Source: Rhytidiadelphus loreus
Lineage: Eukaryota > Streptophyta > Bryopsida > Hypnales > Hylocomiaceae
Assembly: GCA_947034895.1 (NCBI GenBank)
Contig: OX344763.1
Coordinates: 54,559,025-54,623,024 of the forward strand
Direction of reading: 5' to 3'
DNA length: 64,000 nucleotides
Below, one piece after another: positions 48,936 through 63,200 of this stretch (position 1 is the first letter of the stretch; each line of letters begins with the position of its first letter). The translations under genes and the position numbers were made by a program. The notes beneath the pieces were generated by a model. The model was not told the DNA's origin. It saw only the letters and a program-made list of their open reading frames with translations, and did not search any database.

Positions 48936-51900
48936 GTTCACGTAAAGAAAATGGTAAAACATGTTTGTGCAAGTTGCATTTCTTCCAAAATTCAGGCATT
49001 CAAAACAATATGCACGTTTGGGTGGTCACTTTCAATGATTTTGTGCGTGAAACTAAAAATTGGGGCAACAGTCGTACCTTGTACTATAAATGTTGTCCAA
49101 AAGAATATAATGTCATGGAAATTCACCTAAAGAAAATGGTAAAACATGTTTTTGCAAGTGGCATTTATTCCTAAACTCATGCTTTCAAAACAATATGCAC
49201 GTTTGAGTGGTCACTTTCAATGATTTTGTGCGTGAAAATAAAAATTGGGGGAACGGTCTTGCCTTGCACTTTAATGACTGTCCAAGAAAATATAATGTCA
49301 TGAACGTTCACGTAAAGAAAATGGTAAAACATGTTTGTGCAAGTTGCATTTCTTCCTAAATTCAGGCATTCAAAACAATATGCACGTTTGGGTGGTCACT
49401 TTCAATGATTTTCTGCGTGAAACTAAAAATTGCGGCAACGGTCTTGCCTTGCACTTTGATGACTCTCCAAAAAAATATAATGTCATGGAAATTCATGTAA
49501 TGAAAATGGTAAAACATGTTTGTGCAAGTTGCATTTATTTCTAAACTCATGCATTCAAAACAATATGCACGTTTGGGTGGTCACTTTCAATGATTTTGTG
49601 CGTGAAACTAAAAATTGGGGAACTGTCTGGCCTTGTACTTTAATGACTGTCCAAGAAAATATAATGTGATGAACGTTCACGTAAAGAAAATGGTAAAACA
49701 TGTTTGTGCAAGTTGCATTTCTTCCTAAATTCAGGCATTCAAAACAATATGCACGTTTGGGTGGTCACTTTCAATGATTTTCTGCGTGAAACTAAAAATT
49801 GCGGCAACGGTCTTGCCTTGCACTTTGATGACTCTCCAAAAAAATATATTGTCATGGAAATTCATGTAATGAAAATGGTAAAACATGTTTGTGCAAGTTG
49901 CATTTATTTCTAAACTCATGCATTCAAAACAATATGCACGTTTGGGTGGTCACTTTCAATGATTTTGTGCGTGAAACTAAAAATTGGGGCAACACTCTAG
50001 CCTTGCACTTTAATGACTGTCCAAGAAAATATAATGTCATGAACGTTCACGTAAAGAAAATGGTAAAACATGTTTGTGCAAGTTGCATTTCTTCCTAAAT
50101 TCAGGCATTCAAAACAATATGCACGTTTGGGTGGTCACTTTCAATGATTTTCTGCGTGAAACTAAAAATTGCGGCAACGGTCTTGCCTTGCACTTTGATG
50201 ACTCTCCAAAAAAATATAATGTCATGGAAATTCATGTAATGAAAATGGTAAAACATGTTTGTGCAAGTTGCATTTATTTCTAAACTCATGCATTCAAAAC
50301 AATATGCACGTTTGGGTGGTCACTTTCAATGATTTTGTGCGTGAAACTAAAAATTGGGGAACTGTCTGGCCTTGTACTTTAATGACTGTCCAAGAAAATA
50401 TAATGTCATGAACGTTCACGTAAAGAAAATGGTAAAACATGTTTGTGCAAGTTGCATTTCTTCCTAAATTCAGGCATTCAAAACAATATGCACGTTTGGG
50501 TGGTCACTTTCAATGATTTTGTGCGTGAAACTAAAAATTGGGGCAACAGTCGTACCTTGTACTATAAATGTTGTCCAAAAGAATATAATGTCATGGAAAT
50601 TCACCTAAAGAAAATGGTAAAACATGTTTTTGCAAGTGGCATTTATTCCTAAACTCATGCTTTCAAAACAATATGCACGTTTGAGTGGTCACTTTTAATG
50701 ATTTTGTGCGTGAAAATAAAAATTGGGGGAACGGTCTTGCCTTGCACTTTAATGACTGTCCAAGAAAATATAATGTCATGAACGTTCACGTAAAGAAAAT
50801 GGTAAAACATGTTTGTGCAAGTTGCATTTCTTCCTAAATTCAGGCATTCAAAACAATATGCACGTTTGGGTGGTCACTTTCAATGATTTTCTGCGTGAAA
50901 CTAAAAATTGCGGCAACGGTCTTGCCTTGCACTTTGATGACTCTCCAAAAAAATATATTGTCATGGAAATTCATGTAATGAAAATGGTAAAACATGTTTG
51001 TGCAAGTTGCATTTATTTCTAAACTCATGCATTCAAAACAATATGCACGTTTGGGTGGTCACTTTCAATGATTTTGTGCGTGAAACTAAAAATTGGGGCA
51101 ACACTCTAGCCTTGCACTTTAATGACTGTCCAAGAAAATATAATGTCATGAACGTTCACGTAAAGAAAATGGTAAAACATGTTTGTGCAAGTTGCATTTC
51201 TTCCTAAATTCAGGCATTCAAAACAATATGCACGTTTGGGTGGTCACTTTCAATGATTTTCTGCGTGAAACTAAAAATTGCGGCAACGGTCTTGCCTTGC
51301 ACTTTGATGACTCTCCAAAAAAATATAATGTCATGGAAATTCATGTAATGAAAATGGTAAAACATGTTTGTGCAAGTTGCATTTATTTCTAAACTCATGC
51401 ATTCAAAACAATATGCACGTTTGGGTGGTCACTTTCAATGATTTTGTGCGTGAAACTAAAAATTGGGGCAACAGTCTAGCCTTGCACTTTAATGACTGTC
51501 CAAGAAAATATAATGTCATGAACGTTCACGTAAAGAAAATGGTAAAACATGTTTGTGCAAGTTGCATTTCTTCCAAAATTCAGGCATTCAAAACAATATG
51601 CACGTTTGGGTGGTCACTTTCAATGATTTTGTGCGTGAAACTAAAAATTGGGGCAACAGTCGTACCTTGTACTATAAATGTTGTCCAAAAGAATATAATG
51701 TCATGGAAATTCACCTAAAGAAAATGGTAAAACATGTTTTTGCAAGTGGCATTTATTCCTAAACTCATGCTTTCAAAACAATATGCACGTTTGAGTGGTC
51801 ACTTTCAATGATTTTGTGCGTGAAAATAAAAATTGGGGGAACGGTCTTGCCTTGCACTTTAATGACTGTCCAAGAAAATATAATGTCATGAACGTTCACG

Positions 51901-54050
51901 TAAAGAAAATGGTAAAACATGTTTGTGCAAGTTGCATTTCTTCCTAAATTCAGGCATTCAAAACAATATGCACGTTTGGGTGGTCACTTTCAATGATTTT
52001 CTGCGTGAAACTAAAAATTGCGGCAACGGTCTTGCCTTGCACTTTGATGACTCTCCAAAAAAATATAATGTCATGGAAATTCATGTAATGAAAATGGTAA
52101 AACATGTTTGTGCAAGTTGCATTTATTTCTAAACTCATGCATTCAAAACAATATGCACGTTTGGGTGGTCACTTTCAATGATTTTGTGCGTGAAACTAAA
52201 AATTGGGGAACTGTCTGGCCTTGTACTTTAATGACTGTCCAAGAAAATATAATGTGATGAACGTTCACGTAAAGAAAATGGTAAAACATGTTTGTGCAAG
52301 TTGCATTTCTTCCTAAATTCAGGCATTCAAAACAATATGCACGTTTGGGTGGTCACTTTCAATGATTTTCTGCGTGAAACTAAAAATTGCGGCAACGGTC
52401 TTGCCTTGCACTTTGATGACTCTCCAAAAAAATATATTGTCATGGAAATTCATGTAATGAAAATGGTAAAACATGTTTGTGCAAGTTGCATTTATTTCTA
52501 AACTCATGCATTCAAAACAATATGCACGTTTGGGTGGTCACTTTCAATGATTTTGTGCGTGAAACTAAAAATTGGGGCAACACTCTAGCCTTGCACTTTA
52601 ATGACTGTCCAAGAAAATATAATGTCATGAACGTTCACGTAAAGAAAATGGTAAAACATGTTTGTGCAAGTTGCATTTCTTCCTAAATTCAGGCATTCAA
52701 AACAATATGCACGTTTGGGTGGTCACTTTCAATGATTTTCTGCGTGAAACTAAAAATTGCGGCAACGGTCTTGCCTTGCACTTTGATGACTCTCCAAAAA
52801 AATATAATGTCATGGAAATTCATGTAATGAAAATGGTAAAACATGTTTGTGCAAGTTGCATTTATTTCTAAACTCATGCATTCAAAACAATATGCACGTT
52901 TGGGTGGTCACTTTCAATGATTTTGTGCGTGAAACTAAAAATTGGGGAACTGTCTGGCCTTGTACTTTAATGACTGTCCAAGAAAATATAATGTCATGAA
53001 CGTTCACGTAAAGAAAATGGTAAAACATGTTTGTGCAAGTTGCATTTCTTCCTAAATTCAGGCATTCAAAACAATATGCACGTTTGGGTGGTCACTTTCA
53101 ATGATTTTGTGCGTGAAACTAAAAATTGGGGCAACAGTCGTACCTTGTACTATAAATGTTGTCCAAAAGAATATAATGTCATGGAAATTCACCTAAAGAA
53201 AATGGTAAAACATGTTTTTGCAAGTGGCATTTATTCCTAAACTCATGCTTTCAAAACAATATGCACGTTTGAGTGGTCACTTTTAATGATTTTGTGCGTG
53301 AAAATAAAAATTGGGGGAACGGTCTTGCCTTGCACTTTAATGACTGTCCAAGAAAATATAATGTCATGAACGTTCACGTAAAGAAAATGGTAAAACATGT
53401 TTGTGCAAGTTGCATTTCTTCCTAAATTCAGGCATTCAAAACAATATGCACGTTTGGGTGGTCACTTTCAATGATTTTCTGCGTGAAACTAAAAATTGCG
53501 GCAACGGTCTTGCCTTGCACTTTGATGACTCTCCAAAAAAATATATTGTCATGGAAATTCATGTAATGAAAATGGTAAAACATGTTTGTGCAAGTTGCAT
53601 TTATTTCTAAACTCATGCATTCAAAACAATATGCACGTTTGGGTGGTCACTTTCAATGATTTTGTGCGTGAAACTAAAAATTGGGGCAACACTCTAGCCT
53701 TGCACTTTAATGACTGTCCAAGAAAATATAATGTCATGAACGTTCACGTAAAGAAAATGGTAAAACATGTTTGTGCAAGTTGCATTTCTTCCTAAATTCA
53801 GGCATTCAAAACAATATGCACGTTTGGGTGGTCACTTTCAATGATTTTCTGCGTGAAACTAAAAATTGCGGCAACGGTCTTGCCTTGCACTTTGATGACT
53901 CTCCAAAAAAATATAATGTCATGGAAATTCATGTAATGAAAATGGTAAAACATGTTTGTGCAAGTTGCATTTATTTCTAAACTCATGCATTCAAAACAAT
54001 ATGCACGTTTGGGTGGTCACTTTCAATGATTTTGTGCGTGAAACTAAAAA
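48936..54050. repeat. 14-monomer (2,588-bp) higher-order repeat, two copies
   Basis: Bases 48,936 to about 51,465 match 51,524 to about 54,050. The unit is 14 x 185 minus 2 because each copy contains two 184-bp G' monomers. Shared rare markers are TTCTTCCAAAATTC, AATATATTGTCATGG, CAACACTCTAGCC, AATGTGATG and GGTCACTTTTAATG. Inside each copy a 6-monomer segment recurs at 1,109 bp (49,704 to 50,813; 52,292 to 53,401). The match stops where the left copy has an L monomer (CAACAGTCTAGCC) and the right has a G' monomer. Confidence 0.88.
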
Positions 54051-57000
54051 TTGGGGAACTGTCTGGCCTTGTACTTTAATGACTGTCCAAGAAAATATAA
54101 TGTCATGAACGTTCACGTAAAGAAAATGGTAAAACATGTTTGTGCAAGTTGCATTTCTTCCTAAATTCAGGCATTCAAAACAATATGCACGTTTGGGTGG
54201 TCACTTTCAATGATTTTGTGCGTGAGACTAAAAATTGGGGCAACAGTCGAACCTTGTACTATAAATGTTGTCCAAAAGAATATAATGTCATGGAAATTCA
54301 CCTAAAGAAAATGGTAAATCATGTTTTTGCAAGTGGCATTTATTCCTAAACTCATGCTTTCAAAACAATATGCACGTTTGAGTGGTCACTTTCAATGATT
54401 TTGTGCGTGAAAATAAAAATTGGGGGAACGGTCTTGCCTTGCACTTTAATGACTGTCCAAGAAAATATAATGTCATGAACGTTCACGTAAAGAAAATGGT
54501 AAAACATGTTTGTGCAAGTTGCATTTCTTCCTAAATTCAGGCATTCAAAACAATATGCACGTTTGGGTGGTCACTTTCAATGATTTTCTGCGTGAAACTA
54601 AAAATTGCGGCAACGGTCTTGCCTTGCACTTTGATGACTCTCCAAAAAAATATAATGTCATGGAAATTCATGTAATGAAAATGGTAAAACATGTTTGTGC
54701 AAGTTGCATTTATTTCTAAACTCATGCATTCAAAACAATATGCACGTTTGGGTGGTCACTTTCAATGATTTTGTGCGTGAAACTAAAAATTGGGGCAACA
54801 GTCGTACCTTGTACTATAAATGTTGTCCAAAAGAATATAATGTCATGGAAATTCACCTAAAGAAAATGGTAAAACATGTTTTTGCAAGTGGCATTTATTC
54901 CTAAACTCATGCTTTCAAAACAATATGGACGTTTGAGTGGTCACTTTCAATGATTTTGTGCGTGAAAATAAAAATTGGGGGAACGGTCTTGCCTTGCACT
55001 TTAATGACTGTCCAAGAAAATATAATGTCATGAACGTTCACGTAAAGAAAATGGTAAAACATGTTTGTGCAAGTTGCATTTCTTCCTAAATTCAGGCATT
55101 CAAAACAATATGCACGTTTGGGTGGTCACTTTCAATGATTTTCTGCGTGAAACTAAAAATTGCGGCAACGGTCTTGCCTTGCACTTTGATGACTCTCCAA
55201 AAAAATATAATGTCATGGAAATTCATGTAATGAAAATGGTAAAACATGTTTGTGCAAGTTGCATTTATTTCTAAACTCATGCATTCAAAACAATATGCAC
55301 GTTTGGGTGGTCACTTTCAATGATTTTGTGCGTGAAACTAAAAATTGGGGCAACAGTCTAGCCTTGCACTTTAATGACTGTCCAAGAAAATATAATGTCA
55401 TGAACGTTCACGTAAAGAAAATGGTAAAACATGTTTGTGCAAGTTGCATTTCTTCCTAAATTCAGGCATTCAAAACAATATGCACGTTTGGGTGGTCACT
55501 TTCAATGATTTTGTGCGTGAAACTAAAAATTGCGGCAACGGTCTTGCCTTGCACTTTGATGACTCTCCAAAAAAATATAATGTCATGGAAATTCATGTAA
55601 TGAAAATGGTAAAACATGTTTGTGCAAGTTGCATTTATTTCTAAACTCATGCATTCAAAACAATATGCACGTTTGGGTGGTCACTTTCAATGATTTTGTG
55701 CGTGAAACTAAAAATTGGGGCAACAGTCTAGCCTTGCACTTTAATGACTGTCCAAGAAAATATAATGTCATGAACGTTCACGTAAAGAAAATGGTAAAAC
55801 ATGTTTGTGCAAGTTGCATTTCTTCCAAAATTCAGGCATTCAAAACAATATGCACGTTTGGGTGGTCACTTTCAATGATTTTGTGCGTGAAACTAAAAAT
55901 TGGGGCAACAGTCGTACCTTGTACTATAAATGTTGTCCAAAAGAATATAATGTCAGGGAAATTCACCTAAAGAAAATGGTAAAACATGTTTTTGCAAGTG
56001 GCATTTATTCCTAAACTCATGCTTTCAAAACAATATGGACGTTTGAGTGGTCACTTTCAATGATTTTGTGCGTGAAAATAAAAATTGGGGGAACGGTCTT
56101 GCCTTGCACTTTAATGACTGTCCAAGAAAATATAATGTCATGAACGTTCACGTAAAGAAAATGGTAAAACATGTTTGTGCAAGTTGCATTTCTTCCTAAA
56201 TTCAGGCATTCAAAACAATATGCACGTTTGGGTGGTCACTTTCAATGATTTTCTGCGTGAAACTAAAAATTGCGGCAACGGTCTTGCCTTGCACTTTGAT
56301 GACTCTCCAAAAAAATATAATGTCATGGAAATTCATGTAATGAAAATGGTAAAACATGTTTGTGCAAGTTGCATTTATTTCTAAACTCATGCATTCAAAA
56401 CAATATGCACGTTTGGGTGGTCACTTTCAATGATTTTGTGCGTGAAACTAAAAATTGGGGCAACAGTCTAGCCTTGCACTTTAATGACTGTCCAAGAAAA
56501 TATAATGTCATGAACGTTCACGTAAAGAAAATGGTAAAACATGTTTGTGCAAGTTGCATTTCTTCCTAAATTCAGGCATTCAAAACAATATGCACGTTTG
56601 GGTGGTCACTTTCAATGATTTTCTGCGTGAAACTAAAAATTGCGGCAACGGTCTTGCCTTGCACTTTGATGACTCTCCAAAAAAATATAATGTCATGGAA
56701 ATTCATGTAATGAAAATGGTAAAACATGTTTGTGCAAGTTGCATTTATTTCTAAACTCATGCATTCAAAACAATATGCACGTTTGGGTGGTCACTTTCAA
56801 TGATTTTGTGCGTGAAACTAAAAATTGGGGAACTGTCTGGCCTTGTACTTTAATGACTGTCCAAGAAAATATAATGTGATGAACGTTCACGTAAAGAAAA
56901 TGGTAAAACATGTTTGTGCAAGTTGCATTTCTTCCTAAATTCAGGCATTCAAAACAATATGCACGTTTGGGTGGTCACTTTCAATGATTTTGTGCGTGAA

Positions 57001-57180
57001 ACTAAAAATTGGGGCAACAGTCGTACCTTGTACTATAAATGTTGTCCAAAAGAATATAATGTCATGGAAATTCACCTAAAGAAAATGGTAAAACATGTTT
57101 TTGCAAGTGGCATTTATTCCTAAACTCATGCTTTCAAAACAATATGCACGTTTGAGTGGTCACTTTCAATGATTTTGTGC
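54050..57180. repeat. Mosaic of 3-, 2- and 6-monomer repeats
   Basis: K'/N'/S triplets recur at 555 bp (54,510 to 55,065). An S-L pair recurs at 370 bp (55,065-55,435 on to 55,620). A 6-monomer series recurs at 1,110 bp (54,927 to 56,037, both with the rare AATATGGACG). The same S, L, K', N' and G' monomers are combined in different orders with few private changes, for example CAGTCGAACC near 54,248 and GTCAGGGAAATTC near 55,955. Confidence 0.75.
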
Positions 57181-59690
57181 GTGAAAATAAAAATTGCGGC
57201 AACGGTCTTGCCTTGCACTTTAATGACTGTCCAAGAAAATATAATGTCATGAACGTTCACGTAAAGAAAATGGTAAAACATGTTTGTGCAAGTTGCATTT
57301 CTTCCTAAATTCAGGCATTCAAAACAATATGCACGTTTGGGTGGTCACTTTCAATGATTTTGTGCGTGAAACTAAAAATTGCGGCAACGGTCTTGCCTTG
57401 CACTTTAATGACTGTCCAAGAAAATATAATGTCATGAACGTTCACGTAAAGAAAATGGTAAAACATGTTTGTGCAAGTTGCATTTATTCCTAAACTGAAG
57501 CATTCAAATCAATATGCACGTTTGCGTGGTCACTTTCAATGATTTTGTGCGTGAAACTAAAAATTGGGGCAACAGTCGTGCCTTGTACTATAAATGTTGT
57601 CCAAAAGAATATAATGTCATGGAAATTCACCTAAAGAAAATGGTAAAACATGTTTTTGCAAGTGGCATTTATTCCTAAACTCATGCTTTCAAAACAATAT
57701 GCACGTTTGGGTGGTCACTTTCAATGATTTTGTGCGTGAAACTAAAAATTGCGGCAACGGTCTTGCCTTGCACTTTGATGACTCTCCAAAAAAATATAAT
57801 GTCATGGAAATTCATGTAATGAAAATGGTAAAACATGTTTGTGAAAGATGCATTTATTCCTAAACTCATGCATTCAAAACAATATGCACGTTTGAGTGGT
57901 CATTTTCAATGATTTTGTGCGTGAAAAGTAAAATTGGGGGAACTGTCTGGCCTTGTACTTTAATGACTGTCCAAAAGAATATAATGTCATGGAAATTCAC
58001 CTAAAGAAAATGGTAAAACATGTTTTTGCAAGTGGCATTTATTTCTAAACTCATGCTTTCAAAACAATATGCACGTTTGAGTGGTCACTTTCAATGATTT
58101 TGTGCGTGAAAATAAAAATTGGGGGAACGGTCTTGCCTTGCACTTTAATGACTGTCCAAGAAAATATAATGTCATGAACGTTCACGTAAAGAAAATGGTA
58201 AAACATGTTTGTGCAAGTTGCATTTCTTCCTAAATTCAGGCATTCAAAACAATATGCACGTTTGGGTGGTCACTTTCAATGATTTTGTGCGTGAAACTAA
58301 AAATTGCGGCAACGGTCTTGCCTTGCACTTTAATGACTGTCCAAGAAAATATAATGTCATGAACGTTCACGTAAAGAAAATGGTAAAACATGTTTGTGCA
58401 AGTTGCATTTATTCCTAAACTGAAGCATTCAAATCAATATGCACGTTTGCGTGGTCACTTTCAATGATTTTGTGCGTGAAAATAAAAATTGGGGGAACGG
58501 TCTTGCCTTGCACTTTAATGACTGTCCAAGAAAATATAATGTCATGAACGTTCACGTAAAGAAAATGGTAAAACATGTTTGTGCAAGTTGCATTTCTTCC
58601 TAAATTCAGGCATTCAAAACAATATGCACGTTTGGGTGGTCACTTTCAATGATTTTGTGCGTGAAACTAAAAATTGCGGCAACGGTCTTGCCTTGCACTT
58701 TGATGACTCTCCAAAAAAATATAATGTCATGGAAATTCATGTAATGAAAATGGTAAAACATGTTTGTGAAAGATGCATTTATTCCTAAACTCATGCATTC
58801 AAAACAATATGCACGTTTGAGTGGTCATTTTCAATGATTTTGTGCGTGAAAAGTAAAATTGGGGGAACTGTCTGGCCTTGTACTTTAATGACTGTCCAAA
58901 AGAATATAATGTCATGGAAATTCACCTAAAGAAAATGGTAAAACATGTTTTTGCAAGTGGCATTTATTTCTAAACTCATGCTTTCAAAACAATATGCACG
59001 TTTGAGTGGTCACTTTCAATGATTTTGTGCGTGAAAATAAAAATTGGGGGAACGGTCTTGCCTTGCACTTTAATGACTCTCCAAGAAAATATAATGTCAT
59101 GAACGTTCACGTAAAGAAAATGGTAAAACATGTTTGTGCAAGTTGCATTTCTTCCTAAATTCAGGCATTCAAAACAATATGCACGTTTGGGTGGTCACTT
59201 TCAATGATTTTGTGCGTGAAACTAAAAATTGCGGCAACGGTCTTGCCTTGCACTTTGATGACTCTCCAAAAAAATATAATGTCATGGAAATTCATGTAAT
59301 GAAAATGGTAAAACATGTTTGTGAAAGATGCATTTATTCCTAAACTCATGCATTCAAAACAATATGCACGTTTGAGTGGTCATTTTCAATGATTTTGTGC
59401 GTGAAAAGTAAAATTGGGGGAACTGTCTGGCCTTGTACTTTAATGACTGTCCAAAAGAATATAATGTCATGGAAATTCACCTAAAGAAAATGGTAAAACA
59501 TGTTTTTGCAAGTGGCATTTATTTCTAAACTCATGCTTTCAAAACAATATGCACATTTGAGTGGTCACTTTCAATGATTTTGTGCGTGAAACTAAAAATT
59601 GGGGAACTGTCTGGCCATGTACTTTAATGACTGTCCAAGAAAATATAATGTCATGAACGTTCACGTAAAGGAAATGGTAAAACATGTTTG
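57180..59690. repeat. 5- and 3-monomer repeats with the GAAAAGTAAAA marker
   Basis: A block recurs at 925 bp (57,284 to 58,209 and 57,681 to 58,606) and then a 3-monomer unit at 555 bp (58,579 to 59,134). The rare pair GTGGTCATTTTC plus GAAAAGTAAAATTGG occurs near 57,900, 58,828 and 59,382. The GTGAAAGATGC S variant links this block to 44.5-44.9 and 48.0-48.2 kb. A hybrid monomer near 58,447 joins CGTTTGCGTGG to GAAAATAAAAATTGGGGGAACGG. Confidence 0.8.
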
Positions 59691-59744
59691 TGCAAGTTGC
59701 ATTTCTTCCAAAATTCAGGCATTCAAAACAATATGCACGTTTGG

Positions 59745-59929
59745 GTGGTCACTTTCAATGATTTTGTACGTGAAACTAGAAATTGGGATAACAGTCGTGC
59801 CTTGTACTATAAAGGTTGTCCAAAAGAATATAATGTCATGGAAATTCACCTAAAGAAAATGGTAAAACATGTTTTTGCAAGTGGCATTTATTCCTAAACT
59901 CATGCTTTCAAAACAATATGCACGTTTGG
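59745..59929. repeat. Relict K monomer inside the homogenised zone
   Basis: This monomer reads TTTTGTACGTGAAACTAG, AATTGGGATAACAGTCG and CTATAAAGGTTG. The AAAGGTTG form is that of the older K class seen up to 39.5 kb, while all other K-type monomers after 44.4 kb that I checked read AAATGTTG. GTACG, ACTAGAAATT and GGGATAAC are private to this copy. Confidence 0.75.
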
Positions 59930-60291
59930 GTGGTCACTTTCAATGATTTTGTGCGTGAAACTAAAAATTGGGGCAACAGTCGTACCTTGTACTATAAATG
60001 TTGTCCAAAAGAATATAATGTCATGGAAATTCACCTAAAGAAAATGGTAAAACATGTTTTTGCAAGTGGCATTTATTCCTAAACTCATGCTTTCAAAACA
60101 ATATGCACGTTTGAGTGGTCACTTTCAATGATTTTGTGCGTGAAAATAAAAATTGGGGGAACGGTCTTGCCTTGCACTTTAATGACTGTCCAAGAAAATA
60201 TAATGTCATGAACGTTCACGTAAAGAAAATGGTAAAACATGTTTGTGCAAGTTGCATTTCTTCCTAAATTCAGGCATTCAAAACAATATGC

Positions 60292-63200
60292 ACGTTTGGG
60301 TGGTCACTTTCAATGATTTTCTGCGTGAAACTAAAAATTGCGGCAACAGTCTTGCCTTGCACTTTGATGACTCTCCAAAAAAATATAATGTCATGGAAAT
60401 TCATGTAATGAAAATGGTAAAACATGTTTGTGCAAGTTGCATTTATTTCTAAACTCATGCATTCAAAACAATATGCACGTTTGGGTGGTCACTTTCAATG
60501 ATTTTGTGCGTGAAACTAAAAATTGGGGAACTGTCTGGCCTTGTACTTTAATGACTGTCCAAGAAAATATAATGTCATGAACGTTCACGTAAAGAAAATG
60601 GTAAAACATGTTTGTGCAAGTTGCATTTCTTCCTAAATTCAGGCATTCAAAACAATATGCACGTTTGGGTGGTCACTTTCAATGATTTTGTGCGTGAAAC
60701 TAAAAATTGGGGCAACAGTCGTACCTTGTACTATAAATGTTGTCCAAAAGAATATAATGTCAGGGAAATTCACCTAAAGAAAATGGTAAAACATGTTTTT
60801 GCAAGTGGCATTTATTCCTAAACTCATGCTTTCAAAACAATATGGACGTTTGAGTGGTCACTTTCAATGATTTTGTGCGTGAAAATAAAAATTGGGGGAA
60901 CGGTCTTGCCTTGCACTTTAATGACTGTCCAAGAAAATATAATGTCATGAACGTTCACGTAAAGAAAATGGTAAAACATGTTTGTGCAAGTTGCATTTCT
61001 TCCTAAATTCAGGCATTCAAAACAATATGCACGTTTGGGTGGTCACTTTCAATGATTTTCTGCGTGAAACTAAAAATTGCGGCAACGGTCTTGCCTTGCA
61101 CTTTGATGACTCTCCAAAAAAATATAATGTCATGGAAATTCATGTAATGAAAATGGTAAAACATGTTTGTGCAAGTTGCATTTATTTCTAAACTCATGCA
61201 TTCAAAACAATATGCACGTTTGGGTGGTCACTTTCAATGATTTTGTGCGTGAAACTAAAAATTGGGGAACTGTCTGGCCTTGTACATTAATGACTGTCCA
61301 AGAAAATATAATGTCATGAACGTTCACGTAAAGAAAATGGTAAAACATGTTTGTGCAAGTTGCATTTATTTCTAAACTCATGCATTCAAAACAATATGCA
61401 CGTTTGGGTGGTCACTTTCAATGATTTTGTGCGTGAAACTAAAAATTGGGGCAACAGTCTAGCCTTGCACTTTAATGACTGTCCAAGAAAATATAATGTC
61501 ATGAACGTTCACGTAAAGAAAATGGTAAAACATGTTTGTGCAAGTTGCATTTCTTCCTAAATTCAGGCATTCAAAACAATATGCACGTTTGGGTGGTCAC
61601 TTTCAATGATTTTCTGAGTGAAACTAAAAATTGCGGCAACGGTCTTGCCTTGCACTTTGATGACTCTCCAAAAAAATATAATGTCATGGAAATTCATGTA
61701 ATGAAAATGGTAAAACATGTTTGTGCAAGTTGCATCTATTTCTAAACTCATGCATTCAAAACAATATGCACGTTTGGGTGGTCACTTTCAATGATTTTGT
61801 GCGTGAAACTAAAAATTGGGGAACTGTCTGGCCTTGTACTTTAATGACTGTCCAAGAAAATATAATGTCATGAACGTTCACGTAAAGAAAATGGTTAAAC
61901 ATGTTTGTGCAAGTTGCATTTCTTCCTAAATTCAGGCATTCAAAACAATATGCACGTTTGGGTGGTCACTTTCAATGATTTTGTGCGTGAAACTAAAAAT
62001 TGGGGCAACAGTCGTACCTTGTACTATAAATGTTGTCCAAAAGAATATAATGTCAGGGAAATTCACCTAAAGAAAATGGTAAAACATGTTTTTGCAAGTG
62101 GCATTTATTCCTAAACTCATGCTTTCAAAACAATATGGACGTTTGAGTGGTCACTTTCAATGATTTTGTGCGTGAAAATAAAAATTGGGGGAACGGTCTT
62201 GCCTTGCACTTTAATGACTGTCCAAGAAAATATAATGTCATGAACGTTCACGTAAAGAAAATGGTAAAACATGTTTGTGCAAGTTGCATTTCTTCCTAAA
62301 TTCAGGCATTCAAAACAATATGCACGTTTGGGTGGTCACTTTCAATGATTTTCTGCGTGAAACTAAAAATTGCGGCAACGGTCTTGCCTTGCACTTTGAT
62401 GACTCTCCAAAAAAATATAATGTCATGGAAATTCATGTAATGAAAATGGTAAAACATGTTTGTGCAAGTTGCATTTATTTCTAAACTCATGCATTCAAAA
62501 CAATATGCACGTTTGGGTGGTCACTTTCAATGATTTTGTGCGTGAAACTAAAAATTGGGGAACTGTCTGGCCTTGTACTTTAATGACTGTCCAAGAAAAT
62601 ATAATGTCATGAACGTTCACGTAAAGAAAATGGTAAAACATGTTTGTGCAAGTTGCATTTATTTCTAAACTCATGCATTCAAAACAATATGCACGTTTGG
62701 GTGGTCACTTTCAATGATTTTGTGCGTGAAACTAAAAATTGGGGCAACAGTCTAGCCTTGCACTTTAATGACTGTCCAAGAAAATATAATGTCATGAACG
62801 TTCACGTAAAGAAAATGGTAAAACATGTTTGTGCAAGTTGCATTTCTTCCTAAATTCAGGCATTCAAAACAATATGCACGTTTGGGTGGTCACTTTCAAT
62901 GATTTTCTGCGTGAAACTAAAAATTGCGGCAACGGTCTTGCCTTGCACTTTGATGACTCTCCAAAAAAATATAATGTCATGGAAATTCATGTAATGAAAA
63001 TGGTAAAACATGTTTGTGCAAGTTGCATCTATTTCTAAACTCATGCATTCAAAACAATATGCACGTTTGGGTGGTCACTTTCAATGATTTTGTGCGTGAA
63101 AATAAAAATTGGGGAACTGTCTGGCCTTGTACTTTAATGACTGTCCAAGAAAATATAATGTCATGAACGTTCACGTAAAGAAAATGGTTAAACATGTTTG

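Larger units (their letters stand above)
44180..50360. repeat. 3.3-kb duplication, with a 370-bp loss in the second copy
   Basis: Bases from about 44,180 match bases from about 47,510, with an offset of 3,329 bp up to about 45,280. From about 45,650 to 47,400 the offset is 2,959 bp. The difference of 370 bp is a two-monomer duplication (45,280-45,650) present only in the left copy. Shared rare markers are CGTTTGCGTGG, GAAAAGTAAAATTGG, TGTTCAAAGAAAT, CTCATACATTC, GTCATAAACG and TTCTTCCAAAATTC. Private differences are CATGAGCGTTC in the right copy (near 47,636) and CACTTCCAATG in the left (near 46,439). Confidence 0.87.
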
